From Gemmobacter aquarius (lineage in GTDB: Bacteria; Pseudomonadota; Alphaproteobacteria; Rhodobacterales; Rhodobacteraceae): a stretch of DNA of 64,000 nucleotides. Shown in pieces: positions 1-10,741 of this stretch; position 1 is the first letter of the stretch; every line of letters starts with the position of its first letter. Position numbers and translations under genes: made by a program. The notes below the pieces were generated by a model. The model searched no databases. It was not told the DNA's origin and saw only the letters and a program-made list of their open reading frames with translations. Location: positions 1,600,001-1,664,000 of the forward strand of contig NZ_CP028918.1 of assembly GCF_003060865.1 (NCBI RefSeq), written 5' to 3'.

Positions 1-981
1 GGCACGCGCAACATCTCGGGCACCACGGTCTATCACAAGCGGCTTGAAGCCGAGTTGGCCGATCTGCATGGCAAGGATGCGGCGCTGGTGTTTTCATCGG
101 CCTATATCGCCAATGACGCCACACTTTCCACGCTGCGGACGATCTTTCCGGGCCTGATCATCTATTCCGACGCGCTGAACCATGCCTCGATGATCGAAGG
201 CGTGCGGCGGGGCGGCGGGCCGAAGCGTATTTTCCGGCACAACGACGTGGCGCATCTGCGCGAGTTGATCGCGGCGGATGATCCGGCAGCGCCCAAGCTG
301 ATCGCGTTCGAATCGATCTATTCGATGGACGGCGATTTCGGTCCGATCAAGGAGATTTGCGATGTGGCCGAAGAGTTCGGCGCGCTGACCTATCTGGACG
401 AGGTGCATGCCGTGGGCATGTATGGCCCGCGCGGGGCAGGGGTGGCGGAACGCGACGGGCAGATGCACCGCGTGGACATCATCAACGCGACGCTGGGCAA
501 GGCTTATGGCGTGTTCGGCGGCTATATCGCGGCCAGTGCGCGGATGGTCGATGCGGTGCGGTCTTATGCGCCGGGGTTTATCTTTACCACCTCGCTGCCG
601 CCAGTGGTGGCGGCGGGGGCTGCGGCGGCGGTCAAGGTGTTGAAGACCGCGCAGCATCTGCGTGACACGCAGCAGCTGCATGCCCGCATCCTGAAGATGC
701 GGCTCAAGGGGTTGGGCCTGCCGATCATCGATCACGGAAGCCATATCGTGCCGGTGCATGTGGGCGACCCGGTTCATTGCAAGATGCTGTCGGACATGCT
801 GCTGGAGCGCTATGGAATCTATGTCCAGCCGATCAACTTTCCGACCGTTCCGCGGGGCACCGAACGACTGCGTTTCACGCCTTCGCCCGTTCATGATCTT
901 AAACAAATAGAACGGCTTGTGACTGCTATGGATGCGCTTTGGGGTCATTGTGCGCTAAATCGCGCCGAGGCCTCTGCCTAA
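1..981 (+). CDS. hemA: 5-aminolevulinate synthase, 3' part (5' end outside window)
   Basis: Condenses glycine and succinyl-CoA to 5-aminolevulinate, the first step of the alphaproteobacterial C4 route to haem, corrins and bacteriochlorophyll. The reading frame is open from base 1, so the start lies upstream. The 326 visible residues compare with about 400 in the family, so roughly 80 N-terminal residues are missing. The PLP lysine is seen in [14 protein letters not shown]. Upstream of it are the cofactor-binding [12 protein letters not shown] and the glycine-rich AGVAERDG. The C-terminal part ends with the usual [11 protein letters not shown]. The next gene starts 115 bp downstream on the same strand. 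The identification is firm; only the length is incomplete. Confidence 0.96.
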   Translation, partial: GTRNISGTTVYHKRLEAELADLHGKDAALVFSSAYIANDATLSTLRTIFPGLIIYSDALNHASMIEGVRRGGGPKRIFRHNDVAHLRELIAADDPAAPKLIAFESIYSMDGDFGPIKEICDVAEEFGALTYLDEVHAVGMYGPRGAGVAERDGQMHRVDIINATLGKAYGVFGGYIAASARMVDAVRSYAPGFIFTTSLPPVVAAGAAAAVKVLKTAQHLRDTQQLHARILKMRLKGLGLPIIDHGSHIVPVHVGDPVHCKMLSDMLLERYGIYVQPINFPTVPRGTERLRFTPSPVHDLKQIERLVTAMDALWGHCALNRAEASA

Positions 982-1005
982 CCTTCCGGATGCATGCAAA
1001 AGCGC

Positions 1006-1034
1006 TTGCCCTGTGATAGGTTGTCGTCAATACG
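1006..1034 (+). promoter_or_regulatory. Candidate sigma-70 promoter for the RodZ-like gene
   Basis: TTGCCC (1006-1011) and AATACG (1029-1034) are 17 bp apart, in the 115-bp gap after hemA and about 60 bp before the next start codon. The -10 is weak and nothing experimental supports it. Confidence 0.3.
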
Positions 1035-1096
1035 AACAGAACACGAGTCGGTGATGATGCCGATTCGGATAATCGGGGCAGTGAAGGGACGGGCGC

Positions 1097-2326
1097 ATGA
1101 TCGGGCGGAGGTCAAAACCTTCGACGTCTGAGGTCGACAAGCCAAAGGGCTTTGACGATTTCGAGTTGCGTCTTGGCGATCTGATGCGCGGTGAACGTGC
1201 GACGATCGGGAAATCCCTGCTAGATGTGCAGCGAGAATTGAAGATCAAGGCGACCTATGTCGCCGCGATCGAAAACGCCGATGTATCGGCCTTTGAAACG
1301 CAGGGTTTCGTGGCCGGTTATGTGCGGTCTTATGCGCGCTATCTGGGCATGGACCCGGACTGGGCTTTTGCCAAGTTCTGCGCCGAGGCCAATTTCACCG
1401 TCGCCCACGGCATGAGTGCCGCCGCATCTTCGAGCACGATGACCAAGCGCGTGGTGCATGATTTCGGCGACCCGCTGGCCAATCCGAACGCGACCTTCAT
1501 TCCACGTAGCGAAAGTCTGTTCTCGCGCATCGAACCGGGGGCCATCGGGTCGGTTCTTGTGCTTGCGGCGCTGATCGGGGCCATCGGCTATGGCGGCTGG
1601 TCCGTGCTACAGGAAGTGCAGCGGGTGCAGCTTGCGCCCGTCGACCAAGCCCCGAGTGTGGTGGCCGAGATCGACCCCTTGTCCAGCGTCAAGCCGGTCG
1701 AGCAAATCGTGGGCGAAGCCGCGACGACCGCGCCTGAAAGCGACGAGACGGATGTTGCCGGTGCGGACCAATCGCCGGAACTTCTGGACCGTCTCTATCG
1801 CCCCGAGGCTTTGGATGTGCCGGTGCTGACCTCGCGCGATGGGCCGATCGCGTCGATCGATCCGCGTCAGGTCGGTACGCTTGGCAACGCCCAGTCGACC
1901 GAGATGATCGCCGCCGCGGTGAACGAAGCGCTCGATCAGGCGGCCGAAGCGCCTGTGCAGGTCGTGGCCGATGCCGCGCCGAAGCTTGAAGTCTTTGCCG
2001 TGCGCCCGTCATGGGTGCGGGTGCAATCGGTGGATGGAACGGTGCTGTTCGAAAAGATCCTCGACGCGGGCGAACGCTACGTTGTGCCGCAGCTGGAAGA
2101 AGCGCCGGTGCTGCGGGCCGGAAATTCGGGGTCGATCTATTTCGACGTGAACGGCAAGACCTATGGCCCGGCGGCACGTGATGCGTCAGTGGTCAAGAAC
2201 CTTGCCCTGTCCGCCGACAGCCTGACCGCGACCTATGCCGAGGCGAATATCGACGCCGACGCCGATCTGGCCAAATTCGTCAACGTGGCAGAAGCCGCAG
2301 TGCCCGAAGCGCCGCCGACGAACTGA
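1097..2326 (+). CDS. RodZ-like helix-turn-helix membrane protein with DUF4115 tail
   Basis: 409 residues. An N-terminal helix-turn-helix of the RodZ type (HTH_25) spans about residues 23-100, containing [20 protein letters not shown] and [14 protein letters not shown] single membrane span follows at about 153-173 ([20 protein letters not shown]), then a variable acidic linker and a C-terminal DUF4115-like domain (about 295-385, [20 protein letters not shown]). In better-known bacteria RodZ ties MreB to the wall-elongation machinery through this same cytoplasm-membrane-periplasm layout. It is followed by ispG, as in many alphaproteobacteria. The ATG at 1097 has an AAGGGA ribosome site. A RodZ role is inferred from architecture. 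Confidence 0.85.
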   Translation: MIGRRSKPSTSEVDKPKGFDDFELRLGDLMRGERATIGKSLLDVQRELKIKATYVAAIENADVSAFETQGFVAGYVRSYARYLGMDPDWAFAKFCAEANFTVAHGMSAAASSSTMTKRVVHDFGDPLANPNATFIPRSESLFSRIEPGAIGSVLVLAALIGAIGYGGWSVLQEVQRVQLAPVDQAPSVVAEIDPLSSVKPVEQIVGEAATTAPESDETDVAGADQSPELLDRLYRPEALDVPVLTSRDGPIASIDPRQVGTLGNAQSTEMIAAAVNEALDQAAEAPVQVVADAAPKLEVFAVRPSWVRVQSVDGTVLFEKILDAGERYVVPQLEEAPVLRAGNSGSIYFDVNGKTYGPAARDASVVKNLALSADSLTATYAEANIDADADLAKFVNVAEAAVPEAPPTN

Positions 2327-2411
2327 CCTTTCCTTTCGGGCTGTTGCCGTTTCACCTTGCGCCCTTTATCTAGGGGTCAGGCACAAGAGCCTGAGCCGAA
2401 AGGGGCCGTCC

Positions 2412-3545
2412 ATGTCGATGAACACCGTCCGTCCGTGGCGCAACATCTACCGCCGTCCGTCGCGCCAGATCAGCGTCGGCAAGGTGCTGGTGGGAGGCGA
2501 CGCGCCGATTTCGGTGCAGACGATGACGAACACGCTGACGACCGACATTGCCGCGACCATCGAGCAGGTGCAGCGTTGCGCTGTGGCGGGGGCCGATATC
2601 GTCCGCATCTCGACGCCGGATCAGGAATCGACCCGCGCGCTGAAAGAGATCGTGGCCGAAAGCCCTGTGCCGATCGTGGCCGATATCCATTTCCACTACA
2701 AACGCGCCATCGAGGCTGCCGAGGCGGGCGCGGCCTGCCTGCGGATCAATCCCGGCAATATCGGCGATGCACGTCGCGTGGCCGAGGTGGTGCGCGCGGC
2801 CAAGGATCATGGCTGTTCAATCCGGATCGGGGTGAATGCCGGGTCGCTGGAAAAACACCTGCTCGACAAATACGGCGAGCCTTGCCCAGAGGCGATGGTG
2901 GAATCGGGGCTCGACCATATCAAGCTGTTGCAGGACAACGATTTTCACGAATTCAAGATCAGCGTGAAGGCGTCTGACGTGTTCATGGCGGCGGCGGCCT
3001 ATCAGCAGTTGGCCGAAGCGACCGATGCGCCGATCCATCTGGGCATCACCGAAGCGGGCGGATTGGTTTCGGGGACGGTGAAATCGGCCATCGGGCTGGG
3101 CAATCTGCTCTGGATGGGGATCGGCGACACGATCCGCGTGTCGCTGTCGGCCGATCCTGTGGAAGAGGTGAAGGTCGGGTTCGAGATCCTGAAATCGCTG
3201 GGCTTGCGGCATCGGGGGGTCACGATCATTTCCTGCCCGTCCTGCGCGCGGCAGGGGTTCGATGTGATCAAGACCGTCTCGGCGCTCGAGGAACGTCTGG
3301 CGCATGTGACGACCAGCATGAGCCTGTCGATCATCGGCTGCGTGGTGAACGGACCGGGCGAGGCGCTGATGACCGATATCGGCTTTACCGGCGGCGGGGC
3401 CGGGTCCGGGATGGTTTACCTTGCCGGCAAGCAAAGCCACAAGCTGGGCAACGAGGCGATGGTCGATCACATCGTCGAGCTGGTGGAAAAGAAGGCGGCC
3501 GAGATCGACGCTGCGGAAGCGGCCGAAGCACAGCTTGCACAGTGA
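2412..3545 (+). CDS. ispG: 4-hydroxy-3-methylbut-2-en-1-yl diphosphate synthase (IspG/GcpE)
   Basis: Penultimate enzyme of the non-mevalonate isoprenoid pathway; reductively converts MEcPP to HMBPP with a [4Fe-4S] cluster. 377 residues, the normal bacterial length. The TIM-barrel start is visible as [13 protein letters not shown], and the cluster ligands are in the C-terminal part: SCPSCARQG and [12 protein letters not shown]. The reading frame stays open upstream to 2235, but the ATG at 2412 is preferred because AAAGGGG lies just ahead of it and homologues begin near this point (ATG at 2418 is also possible). It lies 85 bp after the RodZ-like gene and converges on the next, minus-strand gene. 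Confidence 0.96.
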   Translation: MSMNTVRPWRNIYRRPSRQISVGKVLVGGDAPISVQTMTNTLTTDIAATIEQVQRCAVAGADIVRISTPDQESTRALKEIVAESPVPIVADIHFHYKRAIEAAEAGAACLRINPGNIGDARRVAEVVRAAKDHGCSIRIGVNAGSLEKHLLDKYGEPCPEAMVESGLDHIKLLQDNDFHEFKISVKASDVFMAAAAYQQLAEATDAPIHLGITEAGGLVSGTVKSAIGLGNLLWMGIGDTIRVSLSADPVEEVKVGFEILKSLGLRHRGVTIISCPSCARQGFDVIKTVSALEERLAHVTTSMSLSIIGCVVNGPGEALMTDIGFTGGGAGSGMVYLAGKQSHKLGNEAMVDHIVELVEKKAAEIDAAEAAEAQLAQ

Positions 3546-3553
3546 CGGCGGGC

Positions 3554-3608
3554 GATTTTCCTGCGAAAAATCAGACCGTGCGCGGCCCTGAATTTTCGCA
3601 GAAAATTC
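3554..3608. repeat. Two short AT-armed palindromes between convergent genes
   Basis: 3590-3608 is a perfect palindrome: GAATTTTC, loop GCA, GAAAATTC. 3554-3572 is a close relative in the opposite orientation (GATTTTC, CTGC, GAAAAATC), with one imperfect position. They sit between the stop codons of ispG and the convergent DsbA-like gene and could serve as factor-independent ends for either. A third copy lies at 40466-40484. Confidence 0.7.
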
Positions 3609-3624
3609 GTTGGGCCCGTTAGGC

Positions 3625-4386
3625 TTAGCCTTCGGACTTCGCGCGTTCCTGCGCGATGATCTCCCGCATGCCGTCCAGCGGAACATAGCCCCGCACCATC
3701 GTGCCATCGACCACGAAGGTCGGGGTGCCCGAAATGTCCAGTTTCTGCGCCAGCGCGTGGTTCGCTTCGATCACCGACGTCACTTCGGGCGCGTTCATAC
3801 GGGTTTGCAACGCGGACCAGTCATAACCCAGATCGCCCGCCAGCCGTTCCAGCGATTCGTCATTCGCATCGGCGCGCAGCGAGATCAGCGCGTCATGGGT
3901 CTTGGCATAGGCCTCGTTGCCGTGCAGTTGCAGCACCGCGATGGCAAAGCGCGACGAGATCACCGATTGTTCGCCGAGGATCGGGAACTCCTTCATCACG
4001 ATGCGGATGTTGCCATCGGATTTCACCAGCTCGTCCACCTCTTGCCAGGCCTTGCGGCAATAGCCGCAGCGGTAGTCGAGGAATTCCACCACGGTCACGT
4101 CGCCGTCGGGGTTGCCGCCGACCCAGCTTGCAGCATCGTTGAAGATCGCGTCGCGGTTGGCATCGACGATCTGTTTGTCGTTCTGTTCGGCGGCCGCCTG
4201 CTGGCGTGATTGCAGGACGTCCATCGCTTCGATCAACACTTCGGGGTTTTCCAGAAGATAGGCCTTCACCTCGGCCCGGAAGGCCGAGCGTTCGGCATCG
4301 GTCATCGCCTCTTGCGCCATGCTTGCGGTTGCCAGGACGGCACAGAGGGCGGCGCCCGACAACTGGGCGAAGAGGGATGGGCGCAT
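3625..4386 (-). CDS. Periplasmic DsbA-family thiol oxidoreductase
   Basis: 253 residues. The N-terminus is a signal peptide (SLFAQLSGAALCAVLATASM, cleavage expected near MAQ). A helical segment with Glu/Gln-rich stretches follows (about 25-90), then a thioredoxin-fold domain with the redox motif CGYC in FLDYRCGYCRKAW and the cis-proline loop SGTPTFVVDG. This pattern (DsbA-like, Com1/ScsC-like) points to disulfide formation or isomerisation in the periplasm; the partner is not evident. The ATG at 4386 is chosen over an upstream in-frame ATG at 4419 because GAGGT precedes it and it places the signal peptide at the very N-terminus. The gene is alone on its strand between ispG and the aminotransferase gene. 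Confidence 0.88.
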   Translation of the reverse strand: MRPSLFAQLSGAALCAVLATASMAQEAMTDAERSAFRAEVKAYLLENPEVLIEAMDVLQSRQQAAAEQNDKQIVDANRDAIFNDAASWVGGNPDGDVTVVEFLDYRCGYCRKAWQEVDELVKSDGNIRIVMKEFPILGEQSVISSRFAIAVLQLHGNEAYAKTHDALISLRADANDESLERLAGDLGYDWSALQTRMNAPEVTSVIEANHALAQKLDISGTPTFVVDGTMVRGYVPLDGMREIIAQERAKSEG

Positions 4387-4477
4387 GAGAGACCTCGATC
4401 TTACGCCCGGGCCGGGCAATGGCTTGACCTTTGCCCCGCATCGGGGACAGTGACGCGCATACCTTAAGGGGGCAGGG

Positions 4478-5626
4478 ATGCGGATTTCAAGGCGGGGTCA
4501 GGTCGATCCCTTCATCGTGATGGATGTGTTGCGCGCCGCCCGCGCCGCCGAGGAAGCGGGGCGCCACATCATCCACATGGAGATCGGCCAGCCCGCCACG
4601 CCAGCCCCTGCGATGGCCCGCAAGGCGCTGGCGCAAGCGATGGAGCGCGACGCGCTTGGCTATACGGTGGCGCTTGGCCTGCCCGCGTTGCGGCGCGGGA
4701 TCGCGGCGCTTTATGCGCGCTGGTATGGCATCGATCTGAACCCTGACCGCGTGATCGTCACGGCGGGGTCTTCGGCGGCGTTTCTCTTGTCTTTCACCAC
4801 GCTGTTCGATGCGGGCGACAGGGTGGGTCTGGGCGAGCCGGGCTATCCGAGCTATCGCCAGATCTTGCGGGCGCTGTCGCTTGAACCCGTGGGCCTGCCT
4901 GCGAGCGATGCGAACCGGCTGCAACCCGTGCCTGCGGATTTTGCGGCAGTCGACCTTAAGGGGTTGATCGTCGCCTCGCCCGGCAATCCGTCGGGCACGA
5001 TGCTGGGCAAGCCGCAGTTGGCCGCGCTGGTTCAGGCAGCGGCCGCGCGGGGCATCAGCTTCATCTCGGACGAGATTTACCACGGGCTGCATTACGGTGA
5101 CCGGGCCGTGACCGCGCTGGAAGTGAGCGATCATGTGCATGTCATCAATTCGTTTTCCAAGTATTTTTCGATGACGGGGTGGCGCATCGGCTGGATGGTG
5201 GTGCCCGAGGATCATATCCGCACCGTCGAGCGGTTGGCGCAGAACATGTTCATCTGCCCGCCCCATGCCAGCCAGATCGCCGCACTTGCCGCGCTTGAGT
5301 GCATCGACGAGCTGGAAGCGAACCGCGCCACCTATGCCGAAAACCGCCGCCTGATGCTGGAGGGCTTGCCATCGGCGGGGTTCCACAAGATCGCGCCGCC
5401 GGACGGGGCGTTCTACATCTATGCCGATGTGTCGGACCTGACGGACGATAGCCTGTCTTTCGCCGCCGAGATACTCGACGGGGCGGGGGTGGCGGTGACG
5501 CCGGGGCTTGATTTCGATCCGCATCGCGGCGGGCGGACGTTGCGCTTTTCCTATGCCGGTGCGACCTCAGACATCGCCGAGGGCATCGCGCGGCTGACGG
5601 CATTCATGGCGGGGCGCAAGGCATGA
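4478..5626 (+). CDS. PLP-dependent class I/II aminotransferase
   Basis: 382 residues, fold type I aspartate-aminotransferase family. The PLP lysine is in INSFSKYFSMTGWRIGW, with the usual SPGNPSGTM and ISDEIYHGLHYG stretches ahead of it and the C-terminal substrate arginine in GGRTLRFSYA. Substrate cannot be read from the sequence. It overlaps the amidase gene by 4 bp (ATGA at 5623), so the two are probably cotranslated, although their functions look unrelated. AGGGGG precedes the ATG. Confidence 0.88.
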   Translation: MRISRRGQVDPFIVMDVLRAARAAEEAGRHIIHMEIGQPATPAPAMARKALAQAMERDALGYTVALGLPALRRGIAALYARWYGIDLNPDRVIVTAGSSAAFLLSFTTLFDAGDRVGLGEPGYPSYRQILRALSLEPVGLPASDANRLQPVPADFAAVDLKGLIVASPGNPSGTMLGKPQLAALVQAAAARGISFISDEIYHGLHYGDRAVTALEVSDHVHVINSFSKYFSMTGWRIGWMVVPEDHIRTVERLAQNMFICPPHASQIAALAALECIDELEANRATYAENRRLMLEGLPSAGFHKIAPPDGAFYIYADVSDLTDDSLSFAAEILDGAGVAVTPGLDFDPHRGGRTLRFSYAGATSDIAEGIARLTAFMAGRKA

Positions 5627-6822
5627 GGGGGCTTTTGCGGCTTGCCCTGCTGTGCGCGGCGTTGCTGGGGGCGCTGCCCGTTTGGGCGCAGGACTTGTCG
5701 GCGCTCGCGCGGCTTGACCCTGCGGCCTCGTCCATCACGGGGGACGCGGACGAGGTGACCGTCACACTGGCGATCAGCCAGCCGGTGCCGTGGCGCGTGC
5801 GGATATTGGACGATCCGCCGCGATTGGTGATGGATTTCCGCGAGGTTGACTGGTCGGATGCGGGCCGGATCGCCCGCAGCGGTGATGCGGTCACGGACCT
5901 GCGCGCGGGCGTGTTCCGTGCCGGTTGGTCGCGGCTGGTGCTGGAATTGTCTGGCCCCTTTACCGTGCAACAGGCGGGGATGCAGACTGCGGGTGCTGCG
6001 CGGGTCACGGTCAGGCTGGCCAAGGCAAGCCATGGGGCTTTCACTGCGGCGGCGGCCCTGCCCGAGCCGCCGGAATGGGCGCTGCCCGAACCCTCGGCCC
6101 TGCCTGTGGTCGCGGATGAAAGCGGCGGACCGCTGCGCGTGGTGCTGGACCCCGGCCATGGTGGCATCGATCCGGGTGCGGAACGGGACGGGCAGAGCGA
6201 GGCCAGCCTGATGCTGTCCTTTGCCCGCGAGTTGAAGGAACGTATGATTCGCGAGGGCGATTTTGCGGTGACGATGACGCGCGAGGAGGATGTTTTCGTG
6301 CCGTTGGAAACCCGTATTTCCATTGCCCGCGCGGCAGGGGCGCAGGTTTTCGTGTCGCTGCATGCCGATGCGATCGCGGAAGGCGAAGCGACGGGCGCCA
6401 CGGTCTACACACTGTCGGACGAGGCGAGCGACGAAGCCTCGCGCACCTTGGCCGAACGCCATGACCGCGACGATCTGCTTTCGGGTGTCGATCTGACGCG
6501 GCAGGATGATCTGGTGGCGACGATCCTGATGGATATGGCCCGCACCGACACCACCCCCCGCATCGACCGTCTGGCCGGGGCGCTGGCTGCGGCGATACAG
6601 GCGGCGGGCGTCAAGATGCACCGCCACCCGATCCAGCAGGCGGGGTTTTCGGTGCTGAAATCGCCCGACATCCCGTCGGTCTTGCTGGAACTGGGGTTTC
6701 TGTCTTCGGGTTCGGATTTGAAGCGGTTGAACGATCCGGCGTGGCGCGACCAGATGCAGGGCGCGATCATCGCTGGTCTGCGCGACTGGCACGCGGCCGA
6801 TCAGGCCCTGCGCAAGCAGTGA
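5623..6822 (+). CDS. amiC: N-acetylmuramoyl-L-alanine amidase (AmiC type, AMIN + Amidase_3)
   Basis: Cleaves the amide bond between muramic acid and the stem peptide, mainly to separate daughter cells. 399 residues: a signal peptide (LALLCAALLGALPVWAQ), an AMIN domain for septal targeting at about 30-130 (VRILDDPPRLVMDFREVDWS), then the zinc-dependent Amidase_3 domain at about 165-390. Zinc ligands are recognisable in VVLDPGHGGIDPGA (His), the Glu of SEASLM, and FVSLHADA (His), with the catalytic Glu in SVLLELGFLS. The start overlaps the preceding stop as ATGA. It precedes the PBP1A gene by 110 bp, so wall cutting and wall building are neighbours. Confidence 0.93.
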   Translation: MRGLLRLALLCAALLGALPVWAQDLSALARLDPAASSITGDADEVTVTLAISQPVPWRVRILDDPPRLVMDFREVDWSDAGRIARSGDAVTDLRAGVFRAGWSRLVLELSGPFTVQQAGMQTAGAARVTVRLAKASHGAFTAAAALPEPPEWALPEPSALPVVADESGGPLRVVLDPGHGGIDPGAERDGQSEASLMLSFARELKERMIREGDFAVTMTREEDVFVPLETRISIARAAGAQVFVSLHADAIAEGEATGATVYTLSDEASDEASRTLAERHDRDDLLSGVDLTRQDDLVATILMDMARTDTTPRIDRLAGALAAAIQAAGVKMHRHPIQQAGFSVLKSPDIPSVLLELGFLSSGSDLKRLNDPAWRDQMQGAIIAGLRDWHAADQALRKQ

Positions 6823-6932
6823 CGGCGACATTCCGTGCCCTGTCACGCCATCGTTTTGACCTGACGCGCCTTGCGCGTGTATAAGGCGCGGGCGCAAGGC
6901 TGGCGCGGCATGTTTTGGGCGGGGTTTTGGGC

Positions 6933-9473
6933 GTGGTCAGATTCGTCGGGTCTTTTCTTGGGGCGATCTTTACGGCGGTGACGCTGGGGATCCTGTTTGC
7001 GGCCCTGTCGATCGGCGGCATCTTCTACATGTATTCCCGCGACCTGCCGAGCCACGAGAGCCTTGCCCAGTATACGCCGCCGACGATCAGCCGCATCTAT
7101 TCCGGCGAGGGCGAGATCATCGACGAATTCGCCAAGGAGCGGCGGCTTTTCGTGCCGATCGAGGATATTCCCGATCTGGTCAAAGAGGCCTTCATCAGCG
7201 CCGAGGACAAGAATTTCTACACCCACCACGGCTATGACGTGGGCGGCATGGCTGCGGCCTTTCGCGATGCGATCCTGTCGCGCGGGCGCGAGGTGCGGGG
7301 GGCGTCGACCATTACCCAGCAGGTGATGAAGAACTTCCTTTTGTCGGGCGACCGCACGGGCGAGCGCAAGATCAAGGAAATCATCCTTGCCACACGGCTG
7401 GAAGAATCGCTGTCCAAGGACAAGATCCTTGAACTTTACCTGAACGAAATCTTCCTTGGCCAGAACAGCTATGGCGTGGCCGCCGCTGCCCAGACCTATT
7501 TCAACAAGCCGCTCACGGCGTTGACGGCGGGAGAGGTGGCTTACCTCGCCACCCTGCCCAAGGCGCCTTCGGAAATGCACCCCGTGCGGAACAAGGACCG
7601 TGCGCTGGAACGCCGGGCCTATGTGCTGAACCGGATGGCCGAGGATGGCTATATCACGCCCGAAGTTGCCAAGGCCGAGGCCGCGACCCCGCTTTTGACC
7701 GTGCAGAACGGCGATTTCCCCGCCTTCCGCGAGGCGCTGCCGCCGCGCAGCTATTTCACCGACGAAATCCGCCGCCAGCTTTCGACCACCTTTGGCGAGG
7801 ATGAATTCTTTGCCGGCGGCCTGTCGATCCGCGCCACGGTCGACCCCGAAATGCAGGTGGTCGCCGCTGCCGCCCTGCGCGAGGCGCTTGAGAAATACGA
7901 CCGCTCGCAGGGTATCTGGCGGGGCACGAAAAAGGCGCTGACAGCCGAAGAACTGGCCGATTGGCGCAGCGCGCTTGCAGGCGTCGAAGTGCCGCGCGAT
8001 GTGGCCGGATGGTCGCCCGCCGTCGTGCTGGAGCTTGGCGAGACCGATGCTACGATCGGGATCGAGGGCCAGCCCGACGAGGCGGTGATTCCGGCCAAGG
8101 ATGTGACATGGGCGCGAAAGCTGGAAGCCGACGGCTCGCTTGGGCGCAAGGCCAAGGTCGCGGCCGATCTGTTGGCGGTGGGCGATGTGGTTCTGGTGCG
8201 GCAAGTCACGAATGATGACGGCAGTTTCGAACGCTGGTCGCTGCGCCAGATCCCCGAGGTGCAGGGCGCCTTTATGGCGATGGATGTCTATTCGGGGCGC
8301 GTGCTGTCGATGCAGGGCGGGTTTTCCTATCAGGAATCGGTTTTCAACCGCACGACACAGGCCACACGGCAACCGGGGTCGAGCTTCAAGCCCTTTGTCT
8401 ATGCCGCAGCACTCGACAGTGGTTTCACACCCGGCACCATCGTGATCGACGCGCCGATCGAGGTTGAAACGGCGCAAGGGTTGTGGACTCCGAAGAACGC
8501 GTCGAACAAGTTTTACGGGCCGACGCCGTTGCGGACAGGAATCGAGCAGAGCCGGAACCTGATGACCGTGCGCGTGGCGCAGGAAATCGGCATGGAAAAG
8601 GTCGCCGATTACGCCGAACGCTTCGGGGTCTATTCGCCGATGCAACCGTTCCTTGCCAATGCGCTTGGCGCGCAGGAGACGACGCTGTTCAAGATGGTCG
8701 CCGCCTATTCGATGTTCGCCAACGGGGGCGAGCGGGTGGAGCCGACGCTGGTCGACCGTGTGCAGGACCGGTTCGGGCGCACGGTTTACCGCCACGACAC
8801 CCGCATCTGTCAGGATTGCAACGCGACGACGTTGCCTGCGGGGCAGGGGCTGACGCTGCGGTCGGAACGCGAGCGGGTGATGGATGCGATCACGGCCTAT
8901 CAGTTGACATCCATGATGCAGGGCGTGGTACAGCGCGGCACTGCTTCGGGGTCGGTCAACCTGCCGGTGCCTGTGGCGGGCAAGACCGGCACGACGAATG
9001 ACGCCAAGGACGTGTGGTTCATCGGCTTTACCAGCAATATCGCGGCGGGCTGCTATATCGGCTACGATCAGCCGCGCAGTCTGGGCGGCGGGGCTTCGGG
9101 CGGCGGGTTCTGCGGGCCGGTTTTCCAGAAGTTCATGTCCGAGGCGGTCAAGAAATACGGCGGGTCGGAATTCCGCGTGCCTCCGGGAGGGCGGTTCGTA
9201 AAGCTGGACCGCTTTACCGGCGCGCTGTTGCCTGATGATGCGAGCGGCCCGAATGTGCAGCCGGAATATTTCCGCGACGGTCCCGACGGGCTGGTGGGGA
9301 TCGGTATGCTGGTCGATGGCGGCTTTGCGATGGGGTCCAACCTTCCCCTGTTCGCATACGGCGAAAGCGATGGCGGCGAAGGCGAGGCGACTGTGACCAC
9401 GTCGAGCGGCGAAACTGCCGTCATCCCGAAAAAGGCCGATTTCGGCACGCTCAGTTCCGGCGGGCTTTACTGA
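6933..9473 (+). CDS. mrcA: Penicillin-binding protein 1A, bifunctional transglycosylase/transpeptidase
   Basis: Class A PBP: polymerises glycan strands and cross-links stem peptides outside the inner membrane. About 846 residues. A short cytoplasmic end and one membrane anchor (about 10-35) come first, then the GT51 transglycosylase (catalytic Glu in [16 protein letters not shown], plus [12 protein letters not shown]). An OB-like insertion follows (about 315-450), then the transpeptidase with SSFK, SRN (QSRNLMTV) and KTGTT ([11 protein letters not shown]). There is no good ATG: TTG 6915, TTG 6927 and GTG 6933 are all in frame. GTG 6933 is preferred because it puts the anchor right after a short VRF-type end; up to six more residues are possible. 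Confidence 0.95.
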   Translation: MVRFVGSFLGAIFTAVTLGILFAALSIGGIFYMYSRDLPSHESLAQYTPPTISRIYSGEGEIIDEFAKERRLFVPIEDIPDLVKEAFISAEDKNFYTHHGYDVGGMAAAFRDAILSRGREVRGASTITQQVMKNFLLSGDRTGERKIKEIILATRLEESLSKDKILELYLNEIFLGQNSYGVAAAAQTYFNKPLTALTAGEVAYLATLPKAPSEMHPVRNKDRALERRAYVLNRMAEDGYITPEVAKAEAATPLLTVQNGDFPAFREALPPRSYFTDEIRRQLSTTFGEDEFFAGGLSIRATVDPEMQVVAAAALREALEKYDRSQGIWRGTKKALTAEELADWRSALAGVEVPRDVAGWSPAVVLELGETDATIGIEGQPDEAVIPAKDVTWARKLEADGSLGRKAKVAADLLAVGDVVLVRQVTNDDGSFERWSLRQIPEVQGAFMAMDVYSGRVLSMQGGFSYQESVFNRTTQATRQPGSSFKPFVYAAALDSGFTPGTIVIDAPIEVETAQGLWTPKNASNKFYGPTPLRTGIEQSRNLMTVRVAQEIGMEKVADYAERFGVYSPMQPFLANALGAQETTLFKMVAAYSMFANGGERVEPTLVDRVQDRFGRTVYRHDTRICQDCNATTLPAGQGLTLRSERERVMDAITAYQLTSMMQGVVQRGTASGSVNLPVPVAGKTGTTNDAKDVWFIGFTSNIAAGCYIGYDQPRSLGGGASGGGFCGPVFQKFMSEAVKKYGGSEFRVPPGGRFVKLDRFTGALLPDDASGPNVQPEYFRDGPDGLVGIGMLVDGGFAMGSNLPLFAYGESDGGEGEATVTTSSGETAVIPKKADFGTLSSGGLY

Positions 9474-9547
9474 CCGGGCGCGGGACTTGCCCGTTGCCGC
9501 CCTTGGCGTTATCACGCGCAGCGAAGATCAAGACAGGACGAACCCCG

Positions 9548-10675
9548 ATGCGCGCCGAAACGCAGAACACCATCGAAGCGATCAAGAAATCGCTCAAGCT
9601 GCTGGCGCAACGGCTGGACTGGGAAACCGCGACCCATCGGCTTGAAGAATTCGATGCGATGATCGAAGCGCCCGACCTGTGGAACGACCCTGCCAAGGCG
9701 CAAAAGCTGATGCGCGAGCGTCAGCAATTGCTGGATGCGGTTTCGACCTACAAGATGATCGAGAGCGGGTTGAGCGACAATGTCGAGTTGATCGAGATGG
9801 GCGAGGCCGAGGGTGATGCCGAGATCGTCACCGAGGCCGAGGCCGCGTTGAAGGCTCTGGTCGATGTGGCTGCGGCGAAAGAGCTTGAGGCGCTTCTGGA
9901 CGGCGAGGCCGATGGCAACGACACCTTCCTTGAAATCAACGCAGGTGCCGGTGGCACGGAAAGCTGTGACTGGGCGTCGATGCTGGCGCGCATGTATGTG
10001 CGTTGGGCGGAAAAGAAGGGCTACAAGGTCGAGTTGCAGTCTGAAACCTCGGGCGAAGAGGCGGGGATACGGTCTGCGGCTTACAAGATTTCCGGGACCA
10101 ACGCCTATGGCTGGCTGAAATCGGAATCGGGCGTGCATCGTCTGGTCCGCATCTCGCCCTATGATTCAGCGGCGCGGCGGCATACGTCGTTTTCGTCGGT
10201 CTGGGTTTACCCCGTGGTCGATGACAATATCGAGATCGTGGTGCCCGACAATGAAATCCGTATCGACACCTATCGGTCGTCGGGCGCCGGTGGGCAGCAC
10301 GTGAACACCACCGACTCGGCGGTGCGGATCACCCACTTGCCGACGAATATCGTGGTGACGTCTTCGATGAAATCGCAGCACCAGAACCGCGAGATCGCGA
10401 TGAACGCGCTGAAATCGCGGCTTTACCAGCTAGAGCTTGACCGGCGCAACGCCGAGGTCAATGCCCAGCATGCGGCCAAGGGCGACGCCGGATGGGGCAA
10501 CCAGATCCGGTCCTATGTGCTGCAACCCTACCAGATGGTCAAAGACCTGCGGACAGGGGTAGAGACGTCCGATACCCAAGGCGTGCTCGATGGCGACCTC
10601 GACCGCTTCATGGCGGCGACGCTGGCGATGGATGTGGCGGGCAAATCACGCGCCGAGGCGATGGCCGACGATTGA
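9548..10675 (+). CDS. prfB: Peptide chain release factor 2
   Basis: Recognises UGA/UAA and triggers peptide release. 375 residues. The coiled N-terminal domain is followed by the codon-recognition domain, where the tripeptide is SPY ([14 protein letters not shown]) rather than the SPF of Escherichia coli, a common variant in this group as far as I know. The catalytic GGQ is in [19 protein letters not shown]. The N-terminal coding region is continuous: there is no in-frame UGA near codon 25, so the classical autoregulatory +1 frameshift is absent. The ATG at 9548 gives the normal length; the frame is open further upstream. Confidence 0.96.
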   Translation: MRAETQNTIEAIKKSLKLLAQRLDWETATHRLEEFDAMIEAPDLWNDPAKAQKLMRERQQLLDAVSTYKMIESGLSDNVELIEMGEAEGDAEIVTEAEAALKALVDVAAAKELEALLDGEADGNDTFLEINAGAGGTESCDWASMLARMYVRWAEKKGYKVELQSETSGEEAGIRSAAYKISGTNAYGWLKSESGVHRLVRISPYDSAARRHTSFSSVWVYPVVDDNIEIVVPDNEIRIDTYRSSGAGGQHVNTTDSAVRITHLPTNIVVTSSMKSQHQNREIAMNALKSRLYQLELDRRNAEVNAQHAAKGDAGWGNQIRSYVLQPYQMVKDLRTGVETSDTQGVLDGDLDRFMAATLAMDVAGKSRAEAMADD

Positions 10676-10741
10676 TCGCGGCCAGATACATCTTTTCGCG
10701 CCAACGCTTCCGCGCTTACCCTGTGGCAAACGGGGGAACGC

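Noticed and set aside
1..981. hemA considered as a truncated pseudogene.
   Set aside because: The frame is open from the first base of the window; the missing 5' part is explained by the window edge. The same applies to the ABC-F gene at the right end.
6843..9515. An 890-codon open frame on the minus strand opposite PBP1A, and other long antisense frames (for example 14763-16943).
   Set aside because: High-GC genes leave stop-poor complementary frames. The plus-strand product is a textbook PBP1A with all motifs, and the antisense translation is low-complexity Arg/His/Gly-rich.
10150..10190. SPF to SPY change in RF2 as a sign of altered codon recognition.
   Set aside because: To my knowledge this variant is normal in alphaproteobacteria, so it is noted in the gene entry only.
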